NCBI RefSeq assembly: GCF_001270495.1
Contig: NZ_LGUR01000231.1
Location: 1-56,868, forward strand
Direction of reading: 5' to 3'
DNA: 56,868 bases
DNA from: Streptomyces viridochromogenes
GTDB taxonomy: Bacteria > Actinomycetota > Actinomycetes > Streptomycetales > Streptomycetaceae
Made by a program: the position numbers and the translations under genes. Below are positions 8,239-16,629 of the stretch, piece by piece. The notes under the pieces were generated by a model. The model searched no databases. It was given only the letters and a program-made list of their open reading frames with translations, and had not been told where the DNA came from. Numbering within the stretch: position 1 is the first letter of the stretch; each line of letters opens with the position of its first letter.

Positions 8239-10365
8239 ATGACAGGACAGCGGTCGGCCGAAGCCCCTGCCGAGGACCCAGCGGGTCCCGAAGGTCTCCC
8301 TTCCGACGACCTGTCGCGGCTCGCAGAGCTGCACGGCGTCGCCACCTCCTACCAGCCGTCCGCCGACCGCACGGTCACGGCCTCCGCCGCCGCCCTCACC
8401 CTCGCGCTGGCCGCCCTCGACGTCGACGCGAGCACGCCCGGTGCCGTCGCCGCCGCGCGCGCCGCGCGGGAGCGGGAGCTGCGCGAGCGGCTGCTGCCGC
8501 CGACGACGGTGTGCTGGGGCGGCACCGAACCCGACGCGCTGGCCACGCTGCCCTCCGGCACCCGGCTGCGCATCGAGACCGAACAGGGCGAGACCCGCAC
8601 CGCCGTCGCCCAACTCCCGCCCGGCGTGCACCGTTTGACCGCCACCACCCCGGACGGCCGTACGGCGACCAGCCACCTGGTCGTCGCCCCGCCCCGCCTG
8701 CGCACGCCCGCCGGCCGCTCGTACGGCCTTCTGGTCCAGCTCTACTCCCTCCTCTCCCGCCGCTCCTGGGGCATGGGCGACCTCGGTGACCTCGCCGAGC
8801 TGGCCGCCTGGGCCGGCCGGGCGCTCGGCGCCGGATTCGTGCAGGTCAACCCGTTGCACGCGGCCGTGCCCGGTGCCCCGACCGACCCGTCCCCGTACCG
8901 CCCGTCCTCCCGGCGCTTCCCCGACCCGGTGCATCTGCGGGTCGAGGGCGTGCCCGAGTTCGCGTACGTCGAGGACCGCGAGCGGGTGCGGGCGCTGCTG
9001 GAACGGGCCGGGCGGCTGCGTGCGGCGGTGCTGGAGAAGGGGGAACTGATCGACCGGGACGCGGTCTGGGAGGCCAAGCGGGAGGCGCTGGAGCTGCTGC
9101 GCGAGGTGCCGCTCGGGCCGGGACGACGGGCCGCGTACGTCGACTTCCTCGCGCGGGAGGGCCAGGCGCTGGAGGACCACGCCACCTGGTGCGCGCTGGC
9201 CGAGGTGCACGGCTCGGACTGGCCGCGGTGGCCGGCGGGGCTACGGGATCCACGGTCGCCCGAAACCGCCCGCGCGCGGGGCGAGTTGATGGACCGGGTC
9301 GACTTCCACTGCCGTCTCGCGTGGCTCACCGACGGCCAGCTGGCCGAGGCCCAGCGGGTCGCGCGGGAGGCGGGGATGCCGGTCGGGATCGTGCACGACC
9401 TGGCGGTCGGCGTGCACCCCGGGGGCGCGGACGCCTGGGCACAGCAGGAGTACTTCGCGGCCGGGATGTCGGTGGGCGCCCCGCCGGACGCCTTCAACGC
9501 CCGCGGCCAGGACTGGGGGCTGCCGCCCTGGCGGCCGGACCGGCTGGCCGAGTCGGGATATGAGCCGTACCGCCGCCTGCTCAGGGCGCTCTTCCGCTAT
9601 GCGGGCGCGCTGCGCATCGACCATGTGATGGGGCTGTTCCGGCTGTGGTGGGTGCCGCAGGGGCAGCCGCCCACGGAGGGGACGTACGTCCGCTACGACG
9701 CCGAGGCGATGCTCGCGATCCTGGTGCTGGAGGCATCCCGGGCCGGGGCGGTGGTGATCGGGGAGGACCTCGGCACGGTGGAGCCGGGGGTGCGGGAGAC
9801 GCTGCGCTCGCGGGGTGTGCTCGGCACCTCGGTGCTGTGGTTCGAACGGGACTGGGACGGCGACGGCCGCCCCCTGTCGCCGGACTCCTGGCGCGCCGAC
9901 TGCCTCGCCACCGTCACCACCCACGACCTGCCGCCCACCGCGGCCCGCCTCACCGGCGACCACGTCGAACTCCGCGACGGCCTCGGCCTGTTGACCCGCC
10001 CCCTGGAGCAGGAGCGGGCCGAAGCGGCGGCGGACACCGGCGAGTGGCTGGAGCTGCTGTCCCGGCTCGGCCTGCTGCGGGGCACCCATGGCGGGCAGTG
10101 CACCTCGGAGGAGGAGGCCGAGATCCAGGCCGTCCACCGCTTCCTGCTGCGCACCCCGGCCCGCATGGTCGGCGTCTGGCTCCCGGACGGCGTGGGCGAC
10201 CGCCGCCCGCAGAACCTGCCGGGGACCTGGGACCAGTACCCGAACTGGCGGCTGCCGATCGCGGACGCGGAGGGCAAGGCGGTGACGCTGGAGGAACTGG
10301 CGGGGTCGGCCCGGGTGCGGGCGTTGGTGGAGGTGCTGCGGGCGGGATCGGGAGCGGGATCCTGA
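8239..10365 (+). CDS. malQ: 4-alpha-glucanotransferase (amylomaltase)
   Basis: 708 aa, GH77 family. It transfers alpha-1,4-glucan segments between maltodextrins in cytosolic maltose and glycogen metabolism. The catalytic trio is visible: Asp461 in LRIDHVMGLFR (nucleophile), Glu509 in VIGEDLGTVEPG (acid/base) and Asp563 in TTHDLPPTA. An N-terminal extension of roughly 170 residues before the barrel is usual for the actinobacterial and E. coli MalQ subgroup. ATG 8239 follows the upstream 96-aa gene's TAG with no gap. No other maltose genes are next to it. Confidence 0.95.
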   Translation: MTGQRSAEAPAEDPAGPEGLPSDDLSRLAELHGVATSYQPSADRTVTASAAALTLALAALDVDASTPGAVAAARAARERELRERLLPPTTVCWGGTEPDALATLPSGTRLRIETEQGETRTAVAQLPPGVHRLTATTPDGRTATSHLVVAPPRLRTPAGRSYGLLVQLYSLLSRRSWGMGDLGDLAELAAWAGRALGAGFVQVNPLHAAVPGAPTDPSPYRPSSRRFPDPVHLRVEGVPEFAYVEDRERVRALLERAGRLRAAVLEKGELIDRDAVWEAKREALELLREVPLGPGRRAAYVDFLAREGQALEDHATWCALAEVHGSDWPRWPAGLRDPRSPETARARGELMDRVDFHCRLAWLTDGQLAEAQRVAREAGMPVGIVHDLAVGVHPGGADAWAQQEYFAAGMSVGAPPDAFNARGQDWGLPPWRPDRLAESGYEPYRRLLRALFRYAGALRIDHVMGLFRLWWVPQGQPPTEGTYVRYDAEAMLAILVLEASRAGAVVIGEDLGTVEPGVRETLRSRGVLGTSVLWFERDWDGDGRPLSPDSWRADCLATVTTHDLPPTAARLTGDHVELRDGLGLLTRPLEQERAEAAADTGEWLELLSRLGLLRGTHGGQCTSEEEAEIQAVHRFLLRTPARMVGVWLPDGVGDRRPQNLPGTWDQYPNWRLPIADAEGKAVTLEELAGSARVRALVEVLRAGSGAGS

Positions 10366-10468
10366 CCTGTCGGGCGGGACTGACCGCACCCCCAACGCTG
10401 GGGGGCGGATCGCCTCATACGGCACCCCGGGCGCGCGGCCCCTCGTGGGGTTCGGTACTTTTGGCCCC

Positions 10469-10726
10469 GTGGACAAGAAGAACGCCCTGCGCGCCGGCGC
10501 CCTGGCCGCCGGTACGACGCTGATGATGCTGCTCATGTCGTCCCCCGCGCTCGCGCTGACGCGTGACGACGGTGACGACCCCGGCCCGGGCCTGAGCGTC
10601 ATCGAGACGCTGGGCCAGTTCGTCCTGGCCCCCCTCGTGGTGTTCGCGGTCATCGCGGGCCTCGTGATGGTCCTGGACCGCTCCACGGACCGCCAGCCGA
10701 AGGCCAAGGCCAAGGCGAAGGCCTGA
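10469..10726 (+). CDS. Small membrane protein, unknown function
   Basis: 85 aa from a GTG (VDKKNALRAGALAAGTTLMM). A hydrophobic segment at about residues 8-30 ending SPALALT looks like a signal peptide. A second at about 50-70 (FVLAPLVVFAVIAGLVMVL) is a membrane helix, followed by a Lys/Ala tail (KAKAKAKA). This gives a short extracytoplasmic acidic segment anchored to the membrane with a basic cytoplasmic end. There is no Shine-Dalgarno sequence; TACTTT lies 7 bases before the GTG, so the mRNA may be leaderless. Function unknown. Confidence 0.8.
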   Translation: MDKKNALRAGALAAGTTLMMLLMSSPALALTRDDGDDPGPGLSVIETLGQFVLAPLVVFAVIAGLVMVLDRSTDRQPKAKAKAKA

Positions 10727-10899
10727 TCAGGGCTTCCGCCCGGCTCGGCCCCTCCTCAGCTTTCCCCGAGGGCGCCGGCCCCGTCGTGCGTACGCGCATC
10801 CGCCGTACGTCGACGAGGTCGGCGCCCTCGGCATGTTCTCCGGCGGGACCCTCACGCCCGGTGATGCTCACGCCGGGTGGCTCTCACGCCGGCTGACCC
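10727..10899. repeat. Convergent gap with long hairpin and 16-bp tandem repeats
   Basis: Between the small membrane protein and the TetR stop. An 11-bp inverted repeat (CCGAGGGCGCC at 10766-10776, complement at 10821-10831) encloses 44 bases and may terminate both genes. Four units of 16 bp beginning CTCACGCCSGG start at 10851, 10867, 10883 and 10899. The last unit contains the stop codon of the TetR gene, so the array looks like duplicated copies of that gene's 3' end. Confidence 0.8.
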
Positions 10900-11481
10900 T
10901 CACGCCGGGTACGGCGCCGTCAGATACCGCTGCACCGTGGGCGCCAGCCACGCCACGATCTCCTCGGGGGCCAGGGCCACGGAGGGCGGGAACCGCAGCA
11001 CGTAGCGTGTGAGCGCCAGCCCGAGCAGCTGCGACGACACCAGCGCGGCCCGCGCCGGAGCCTGTTCAGGGTCGGGGCAGGCCCGACGGGCGACCGGCAG
11101 CAACTGGTCCGCGAAGATGCCCCGCATCCGCTCGGCCCCGGCCTGGTTGGTCGCGCCGACCCGGAGCAGGGCCGTGAGCACCTCGTTCTTCTCCCACATG
11201 TCCACGAAGTGGGTCACGAGCGTCCGTCCGGCGTCGTCCCGGGACAGCGACGCGGGGTCCGGCAGTTTCAGGTCGATGGAGACGGCCGCCGCGAACAGGC
11301 CCTCCTTGTTGCCGTAGTAGCGCATCACCATCGACGGGTCGATGTTCGCGTGCTTGGCGATCGCGCGGATGGTGGCGCGCTCGTAACCGTCGGCCGCGAA
11401 GCGCTCGCGGGCCGCTTCGAGGATCGCCGTGCGGGTGGCGTCGGAGCGGCGTGCTGGGGTGGAGGGCTTGCCCTGCATCAT
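10900..11481 (-). CDS. TetR-family transcriptional regulator
   Basis: 193 aa with the TetR helix-turn-helix near residues 15-60 (AILEAARERFAADGYERATI, then DPSMVMRYYGNKEGLFAAA) and a C-terminal ligand domain of the TetR_C_17-like kind. It is divergent from a flavin monooxygenase 115 bp away, and the gap carries four copies of a CCAACA-N2-TGTTGG-like palindrome. It therefore most likely represses both genes and responds to the monooxygenase substrate, perhaps an aromatic or polyketide compound. The first two codons are both ATG; either may be used. Confidence 0.92.
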   Translation of the reverse strand: MMQGKPSTPARRSDATRTAILEAARERFAADGYERATIRAIAKHANIDPSMVMRYYGNKEGLFAAAVSIDLKLPDPASLSRDDAGRTLVTHFVDMWEKNEVLTALLRVGATNQAGAERMRGIFADQLLPVARRACPDPEQAPARAALVSSQLLGLALTRYVLRFPPSVALAPEEIVAWLAPTVQRYLTAPYPA

Positions 11482-11482
11482 G

Positions 11483-11580
11483 CCAACAAGCGTAGGTCAA
11501 CATGCGTGGGCCAACAAGTGTTGACGTCTTCATCGGTGCGGCTCTATCGTTGCCAACAAGCGTTGACCAACAACTGTTGG
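11483..11580. promoter_or_regulatory. Four TetR-type operators, divergent promoter
   Basis: Copies of CCAACA-N2-TGTTGG at 11483-11496 (degenerate right half), 11511-11524 (one mismatch), 11553-11566 (two mismatches) and 11567-11580 (perfect). The last two abut head to tail just before the monooxygenase ribosome site; the first overlaps the TetR 5' end. This arrangement suggests autoregulation plus control of the monooxygenase. Confidence 0.75.
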
Positions 11581-11596
11581 CATCCAGGAGGCCACT

Positions 11597-13057
11597 ATGA
11601 ACGGCACCGGCACCAACCCCACCCACCCCGTGCTCGTCGTCGGCTCCGGCCCCACCGGGCTTCTCCTGGCCGGCGACCTCGCCGCCGCCGGAGTCCCCGT
11701 CACCCTCGTCGAGAAGCGCCCGCACGAGATCAGCAACCTCTCCCGCGCCTTCGGCGTGCACGCCCGGACCCTGGAACAGCTCGACGCCCGCGACCTGGCC
11801 GACGAGTTGCTCGCCACCGGCAGCACCATCACCGAACTGCGCCTCTTCCGCCGCCTCTCTCTCGACCTGGGCACGCTGCCGTCCCGCTTCCCGTTCCTCC
11901 TCATCACCCCCCAGTACGAGGTCGAGCGGCTGCTGGAGCGGCGGGCGCGTGAGCTCGGCGTCGAGTTCCGCCACGAGAGCGAGGTCGTCGGGCTGCGGCA
12001 GGACGACAGCGGGGTCGACCTCGACGTGCGCGGCCCGGACGGGGAGGTCGTCACCCACCGAGCCGCATACGTCGTCGGCGCGGACGGCCACCGCAGCGCC
12101 GTACGCCGGGCGGTCGGCCAGCCCTTCCCCGGCGTCTCCGTCATCAAGTCCCTGTTCCTGGCGGACGTACGCCTCGCCGAGCGGCCGGACAGCGTGCTCA
12201 CCGTCAACGGGGCCGGCGACGCCTTCGCGATGATCGTGGCCTTCGGTGACGGCTGGTACCGCGTGATGGGCTGGAACCGTCGCCACGAGGTCCCCGACGA
12301 CGCCCCGCTCGCCCTCGACGAGGTCAAGGAGGTCACCCGTCGCGCCCTGGGCACCGACTACGGCATGCGTGACGCGCGCTGGCTCTCCCGCTTCCACAGC
12401 GACGAGCGTCAGGCGCCCGAGTACCGGGTCGGACGGGTCCTCCTCGCCGGTGACGCCGCGCACGTCCACTCGCCGGCGGGTGGCCAGGGCATGAACACCG
12501 GCCTCCAGGACGCGGCAAACCTCGGCTGGAAGCTCGCCGCCGTCGTCAAGGGCCGCTCGCCCGAGAGCCTTCTGGACACCTACCAGGCCGAGCGCCACCC
12601 GGTCGGCGAGGCGGTGCTGCGCAGCAGCGGCGGGCTGGTCCGGCTGGCGCGGGCCCGGAACCCGGCCCTGCGTGCCGTACGCGCCCTCGTCTCCGCCTTC
12701 GTCAACGCCGCCCGGCCCGCTCAGGCGAAGGCCCTGGCCCAGATCTCGGGCATCGGCTACCGGTACGCCGCTCCGCGCGGCTCCCACCGCCTGGTCGGCA
12801 CCCGCGTCCCCGACGTCCCGCTGGAGGGCGGCCGGCTGTACGAGGCACTGCGCGGCGGGCGGTTCGTGCTGATCACCCCGAAGGCCGCGGAGGTGTCCTC
12901 GGACCAGGGCTCCCGCGAGGACCGGCTGTCCGTGGAGCGCTGGGCGAGCGACCGCCGTACGACCGTGCTGGTGCGGCCCGACGGATACGTGGCGTGGGCG
13001 GCGGACGGGGTGGACACGCGGGCGGTCTGGGCGGCCCTCGCCGCGCACGTGGGGTGA
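11597..13057 (+). CDS. FAD-dependent aromatic-type monooxygenase
   Basis: 486 aa, FAD_binding_3 class (PheA/TfdB/RdmE-like hydroxylases). The Rossmann FAD motif VVGSGPTGLLLAGDLAAAG is at residues 12-30, the DG fingerprint is VVGADGHRSAVRR, and the second FAD motif is LLAGDAAHVHSPAGGQGMN. A short C-terminal thioredoxin-like domain (RFVLITPK, then TVLVRPDGYVAW) is typical. It hydroxylates an aromatic or polyketide-like substrate using NAD(P)H and O2. The ATG follows AGGAGG by 7 bases. It is probably induced through the divergent TetR protein; a role in xenobiotic or antibiotic inactivation is inference. Confidence 0.9.
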   Translation: MNGTGTNPTHPVLVVGSGPTGLLLAGDLAAAGVPVTLVEKRPHEISNLSRAFGVHARTLEQLDARDLADELLATGSTITELRLFRRLSLDLGTLPSRFPFLLITPQYEVERLLERRARELGVEFRHESEVVGLRQDDSGVDLDVRGPDGEVVTHRAAYVVGADGHRSAVRRAVGQPFPGVSVIKSLFLADVRLAERPDSVLTVNGAGDAFAMIVAFGDGWYRVMGWNRRHEVPDDAPLALDEVKEVTRRALGTDYGMRDARWLSRFHSDERQAPEYRVGRVLLAGDAAHVHSPAGGQGMNTGLQDAANLGWKLAAVVKGRSPESLLDTYQAERHPVGEAVLRSSGGLVRLARARNPALRAVRALVSAFVNAARPAQAKALAQISGIGYRYAAPRGSHRLVGTRVPDVPLEGGRLYEALRGGRFVLITPKAAEVSSDQGSREDRLSVERWASDRRTTVLVRPDGYVAWAADGVDTRAVWAALAAHVG

Positions 13058-13086
13058 ACGGGGCCTCCGCGTACCGCCCGTCGGCC

Positions 13087-13116
13087 GGTTGGCGACTACC
13101 TGGTTGGCGACTACCG
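13087..13116. repeat. 15-bp tandem duplication at the MarR stop codon
   Basis: GGTTGGCGACTACCT (13087-13101) is followed at once by GGTTGGCGACTACCG (13102-13116). The second copy contains the MarR stop (TAG on the minus strand, 13111-13113), so the duplicated unit carries the last codons and stop of the gene. Confidence 0.85.
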
Positions 13117-13623
13117 GGTTTCGGGCGTCCCCGCCAGCAGCTCCCGCAACAGGTCGGCCAATCGGTCGGCCTGTTCGTCGTCGAGGGCCGACAGGGCCTC
13201 CGTCTGGACGGCGAGGCCGGCGCCGACCGCCTCGTCGATGAGGTGCAACCCCTTCTCGGTGAGGGTGACTTGCAGGCCGCGGCGGTCGTGCGGATCGGGG
13301 GAGCGGCGCAGCAGGCCGGCCCGTTCCAGCTTGTCGAGGCGGCCGGTCATGCCGCCGGTGGTGAGCATGAGCGTCGCCGAGAGCTGGCGGGGCGAGAGCG
13401 TGTGCGGCTCACCGGCGCGGCGCAGGGTCGCCAGGACGTCGAACTCGCCGCGCGAGATGCCGTGGGGCGCGTACGCCTTCTCCATGCGGTCGCCCATCGT
13501 GCGCGAGAGGCGGAAGATCCGCCCGAAGACCTCCATCGCCTTGGTGTCGAGGTCGGGCCGCACGGCCGCCCACTGGTCGATGATCGCGTCGACGGGGTCC
13601 TTGGGCTGCGGACGTTCGCTCAT
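13111..13623 (-). CDS. MarR-family transcriptional regulator
   Basis: 170 aa with the MarR winged helix: GEFDVLATLRRAGEPHTLSP, SATLMLTTGGMTGRLDKLER and the wing SPDPHDRRGLQVTLTEKG. The ATG at 13623 begins MSERPQPKDPVDA; the long frame upstream is not real coding. It is divergent from an EamA exporter and a 30-bp palindrome lies between them, so it very likely represses the exporter and itself. Ligand unknown. Confidence 0.92.
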   Translation of the reverse strand: MSERPQPKDPVDAIIDQWAAVRPDLDTKAMEVFGRIFRLSRTMGDRMEKAYAPHGISRGEFDVLATLRRAGEPHTLSPRQLSATLMLTTGGMTGRLDKLERAGLLRRSPDPHDRRGLQVTLTEKGLHLIDEAVGAGLAVQTEALSALDDEQADRLADLLRELLAGTPETR

Positions 13624-13672
13624 GCGCCGAGTATCGGCGGTCGGACGCTCGGTCGCAAGAAAGTGGCTTGAC

Positions 13673-13702
13673 GGAAAGTAGCTTACGACTAAGCTACTTT
13701 CC
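13673..13702. promoter_or_regulatory. MarR operator, long perfect palindrome
   Basis: Two 13-bp arms (GGAAAGTAGCTTA and its complement) are separated by CGAC, midway between the divergent MarR gene and EamA exporter. A related half-site (GAAAGTGGCTT) lies at about 13659 and another (CTACTTTG) at about 13710. The low GC content of this stretch stands out. Confidence 0.85.
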
Positions 13703-13731
13703 ATCGACCTACTTTGAAGGGTGTGTGTGCC

Positions 13732-14694
13732 GTGCGTGCACTGATACTCCTCACCGCGCTCGCCCCCGTCTCCTGGGGCACGACCTACGCGGTCACCACC
13801 GAGTTCCTGCCGCCCGACCGCCCCCTGTTCACCGGCCTGATGCGCGCTCTGCCCGCCGGTCTGCTGCTGCTCGCCCTGGCCCGGGTCCGCCCGCGCGGTG
13901 CCTGGTGGTGGAAGTCGGCGGTGCTGGGCGCGCTGAACATCGGCGCCTTCTTTCCGCTGCTGTTCCTGTCCGCCTACCGGCTGCCCGGTGGCATGGCGGC
14001 GGTCGTGGGCTCGGTCGGGCCGCTGTTCGTCGCCGGGCTCGCGGCGGTGCTGCTGGGGGAGCGGCCGACCGTACGGACGCTGCTCACCGCGGTCGTGGCC
14101 GCGTTCGGGGTCAGCCTCGTCGTGCTGCGGGCGGCCGGTGCCCTGGACGCGCTGGGCGTCCTGGCGGCGCTCGCCTCCACCGCCTCGATGTCCACGGGCA
14201 CGGTGCTGACCAAGCGCTGGGGGCGCCCGGACGGCGTCGGCCCGCTCGCCCTCACCGGATGGCAGTTGACGGCCGGCGGCCTGCTCATCGCCCCGCTCGC
14301 CCTCCTGGTCGAGGGCGCGCCGCCCGCGCTCGACGGCCCGGCGATCGGCGGCTACCTCTATCTGGCGCTGGCGAACACGGCCCTCGCGTACTGGCTCTGG
14401 TTCCGCGGCATCGGCCGCCTCACCGCCACCCAGGTCACCTTCCTCGGGCCGCTGTCCCCGCTGACCGCCGCGGTGGTCGGCTGGGCCGCGCTGGACCAGG
14501 CGCTGACGCCGCTCCAGCTGGTGGGCATGGCGCTCGCGTTCGGGGCGACCGTGGTGGGGCAGACCGGGGCGGGGCGCCGGGCGGCTGTCCGCGGGGTGGC
14601 TGTGAGCGCGGCCGGTGGCGAATCTTTCAGTTCTACTGAAGAGAAGCATCGAAAAGATTCGATGGACGTGACGGTTCAGGCGCTGCGACGGTAG
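13732..14694 (+). CDS. EamA/DMT-family transporter
   Basis: About 320 aa with ten hydrophobic helices in two EamA repeats (first from VRALILLTALAPVSWGTTYA, second from LGVLAALASTASMSTGTVLT). This is a YdcZ/RhaT-like drug/metabolite superfamily exporter. The GTG at 13732 is chosen (AAGGG upstream) over a TTG 18 bases earlier. The last 23 residues (SFSSTEEKHRKDSMDVTVQA) are polar, Ser/Lys-rich and come from an AT-rich stretch with inverted repeats that looks like the next gene's promoter. The frame therefore seems to have run on into regulatory DNA. Probably controlled by the divergent MarR protein. Confidence 0.88.
   Translation: MRALILLTALAPVSWGTTYAVTTEFLPPDRPLFTGLMRALPAGLLLLALARVRPRGAWWWKSAVLGALNIGAFFPLLFLSAYRLPGGMAAVVGSVGPLFVAGLAAVLLGERPTVRTLLTAVVAAFGVSLVVLRAAGALDALGVLAALASTASMSTGTVLTKRWGRPDGVGPLALTGWQLTAGGLLIAPLALLVEGAPPALDGPAIGGYLYLALANTALAYWLWFRGIGRLTATQVTFLGPLSPLTAAVVGWAALDQALTPLQLVGMALAFGATVVGQTGAGRRAAVRGVAVSAAGGESFSSTEEKHRKDSMDVTVQALRR
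14619..14661. promoter_or_regulatory. Nested inverted repeats before the second EamA gene
   Basis: Outer arms CGAATCTTT (14619-14627) and AAAGATTCG (14653-14661). Inside is a perfect TTCAGT-TCT-ACTGAA palindrome (14626-14640). The segment is AT-rich and lies about 70-110 bp before the start at 14730, within the last codons of the upstream exporter. It looks like an operator and promoter for the second exporter. Confidence 0.6.
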
Positions 14695-14729
14695 ATCGAG
14701 CCCGATCACCGACCAGCGAAAGGATTTCC

Positions 14730-15650
14730 GTGACCGTCGTCCTCCCCAGGACAGCAACCCCGACCTCCCTCCCCAGGACAGCCGTCCTCGGCGTCGCGCT
14801 CGCCGCCCTCGCCACCGTCGTCTGGTCCGGCAGCTTCGTCACCTCCCGCGCGCTGCACGACAGCGTGCCGCCGGTGCAGCAGGCGTTCTGGCGGTGGCTG
14901 GTGGCGCTGGTCGCGGTGGCTCCGTTCGGGGCCCGGCAGGCATGGCGGCAGCGGAAGGTGATCCGCCGTCACCTCGGCTTCGTACTCCTCGCCTCGCTCC
15001 TCGGTGTCACCGTCTACAACACCCTCGTCAACCAGGCCGGGTTGACCACGTCCGCCGCCAACATGGGCATGATCATGGCTGCTTCACCGGTGCTGATGGC
15101 CGTGTTCGAGCGGGCCGCGGGGGTACGGCCGGGTGCGCGCCGGGTGGCGGGACTGGTGGTGGCCTGCGCGGGGGTCGTGCTGCTGATCGGGGGTGGCGCG
15201 GGCGGGGCCCGCTTCGCGGCCGGGGACCTGTGGATGGTGGCGGCGGCCTGCTGCTTCGGGTCGTACAGCGGACTGTTGCGGCGCAAGCCGGCGGAACTGG
15301 GCGGAACGGCCTTCCTGTTCACCGTCTTCCTGGTGGGTACGGCCCTGCTGCTGCCCGCGCAGGGGGTGAGCGTGGCGGTGCAGGGCGGCTTCGACCCGAC
15401 ACCCGGGACGGTCCTGCCGATCCTGTACGTCGGGGTCGCCTCGTCCGCTGTGGCCTTCTTCGCCTGGAACAGGGCGATCGCGCTGGTCGGCCCGAGCCGC
15501 GCCGGGGTCGTCTACTACCTCCAGCCGGTGTGCGTGTCGCTGCTGTCGTGGGCGGTGCTCGGTGAGACGACCGGCTGGGCCCAGGTGCTGTGCATGGCGA
15601 TGATCCTGGGCGGGGTCGTACTGGGGGCGGGGGCGGGAGCGCGTCGGTGA
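14730..15650 (+). CDS. EamA/DMT-family transporter
   Basis: 306 aa with two EamA repeats of five helices each (GVALAALATVVWSGSFVTSR; DLWMVAAACCFGSYSGLLRR). Start GTG at 14730 with AAAGGA 5 bases before. It is a second, diverged exporter in tandem with the one ending at 14694 but has its own likely promoter. The LysR gene 14 bp downstream may regulate it. Substrate unknown; amino acids or small metabolites are usual for the family. Confidence 0.9.
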   Translation: MTVVLPRTATPTSLPRTAVLGVALAALATVVWSGSFVTSRALHDSVPPVQQAFWRWLVALVAVAPFGARQAWRQRKVIRRHLGFVLLASLLGVTVYNTLVNQAGLTTSAANMGMIMAASPVLMAVFERAAGVRPGARRVAGLVVACAGVVLLIGGGAGGARFAAGDLWMVAAACCFGSYSGLLRRKPAELGGTAFLFTVFLVGTALLLPAQGVSVAVQGGFDPTPGTVLPILYVGVASSAVAFFAWNRAIALVGPSRAGVVYYLQPVCVSLLSWAVLGETTGWAQVLCMAMILGGVVLGAGAGARR

Positions 15651-15664
15651 CGTAGGTTGCCGCC

Positions 15665-16579
15665 ATGGTCGAGTGGGACATCCGGAAGCTCCAGATCCTG
15701 CGGACGTTGCGGGAACGGGGGACCGTGACGGCGACGGCCGAGGCGTTGCGGATGACGCCGTCGGCGGTGTCGCAGCAGCTGACGAATCTCGCCAGGCAGG
15801 TCGGGGTGCCGTTGCTGGAGGCGCAGGGGCGCCGGGTGCGGCTGACGGACGCGGCGCGGCTGGTGCTGCGGCATGCGGAGGCCGTGTTCGAACAACTGGA
15901 GCGGGCGGACGCCGAGTTGGCGGCGTACGCGCACGGTGAGGTCGGCGAGGTGCGGGTGGGTGCCTTCTCCACGGCGGTGCCGGCGCTGGTCGTCCCGGCT
16001 GTGCGGGCGCTGCGTGCGTCGCATCCCGGGGTGGTCGTACGGGTGCGGGAGGCCGAGGCCGGTGAGGCGTACGAGCTGCTGGCCGCCGGGGAGGTCGATC
16101 TCGCCCTGTCGCTCGCGGCGCAGGCACCGGTGGTGGGGGACGCGCGCTTCACGCGGGTGCCGTTGCTGGCGGATCCGCTGGACGTCGCCCTGCCCCAGGG
16201 GCACGGGCTGGCGGCCGCCGAGGGCCTTCGGCTGGCCGATCTCGCGGGGGAGGACTGGATCTTCGGCGGGAGCGGGCCGTGGTCGGACATCACCCGGGGG
16301 GCGTGCGAGGCAGCGGGGTTCAGCCCGCGACAGGGACATTCCGCGGCCGGGTGGACGGCGATCCTGGCGATGGTCGAGGCGGGGATGGGGGTGGCGTTGG
16401 TGCCGCGGATGGCTGCCGTGCCGCGGGGCGGGGTCGTGATGCGGGAGCTGGGGGAGGAGCGGCCGGTGCGGCATGTGGTGGCGGCCGTGCGCAAGGGCGG
16501 GGCGGATTCACCGGCGGTGGCGAGGATGCTCGACGCACTGCGCGGTCTCGACGCTCCGCGGAGTGCCACCGCCACGTAG
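15665..16579 (+). CDS. LysR-family transcriptional regulator
   Basis: 304 aa. N-terminal HTH at residues 8-65 (LQILRTLRERGTVTATAEAL, PSAVSQQLTNLARQVGVPLL) and a periplasmic-binding-like effector domain from about 95 (VRVGAFSTAVPALVVPAVRA). It resembles the ArgP/IciA-type LysR regulators, which often control neighbouring amino-acid exporters, and it follows the EamA gene in the same direction. TAGGTT lies 6 bases before the ATG and there is no Shine-Dalgarno sequence, so a separate leaderless transcript is possible. Confidence 0.92.
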   Translation: MVEWDIRKLQILRTLRERGTVTATAEALRMTPSAVSQQLTNLARQVGVPLLEAQGRRVRLTDAARLVLRHAEAVFEQLERADAELAAYAHGEVGEVRVGAFSTAVPALVVPAVRALRASHPGVVVRVREAEAGEAYELLAAGEVDLALSLAAQAPVVGDARFTRVPLLADPLDVALPQGHGLAAAEGLRLADLAGEDWIFGGSGPWSDITRGACEAAGFSPRQGHSAAGWTAILAMVEAGMGVALVPRMAAVPRGGVVMRELGEERPVRHVVAAVRKGGADSPAVARMLDALRGLDAPRSATAT

Positions 16580-16629
16580 CCGGGCACCTCGGCCCTGAGC
16601 CGGATCGGCGGCACTTCCGTAACGGGACC

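Noticed and set aside
13624..14757. N-terminal extension of the MarR reading frame to 548 residues
   Set aside because: The added segment overlaps the exporter gene on the other strand, is low-complexity, and would cover the MarR operator.
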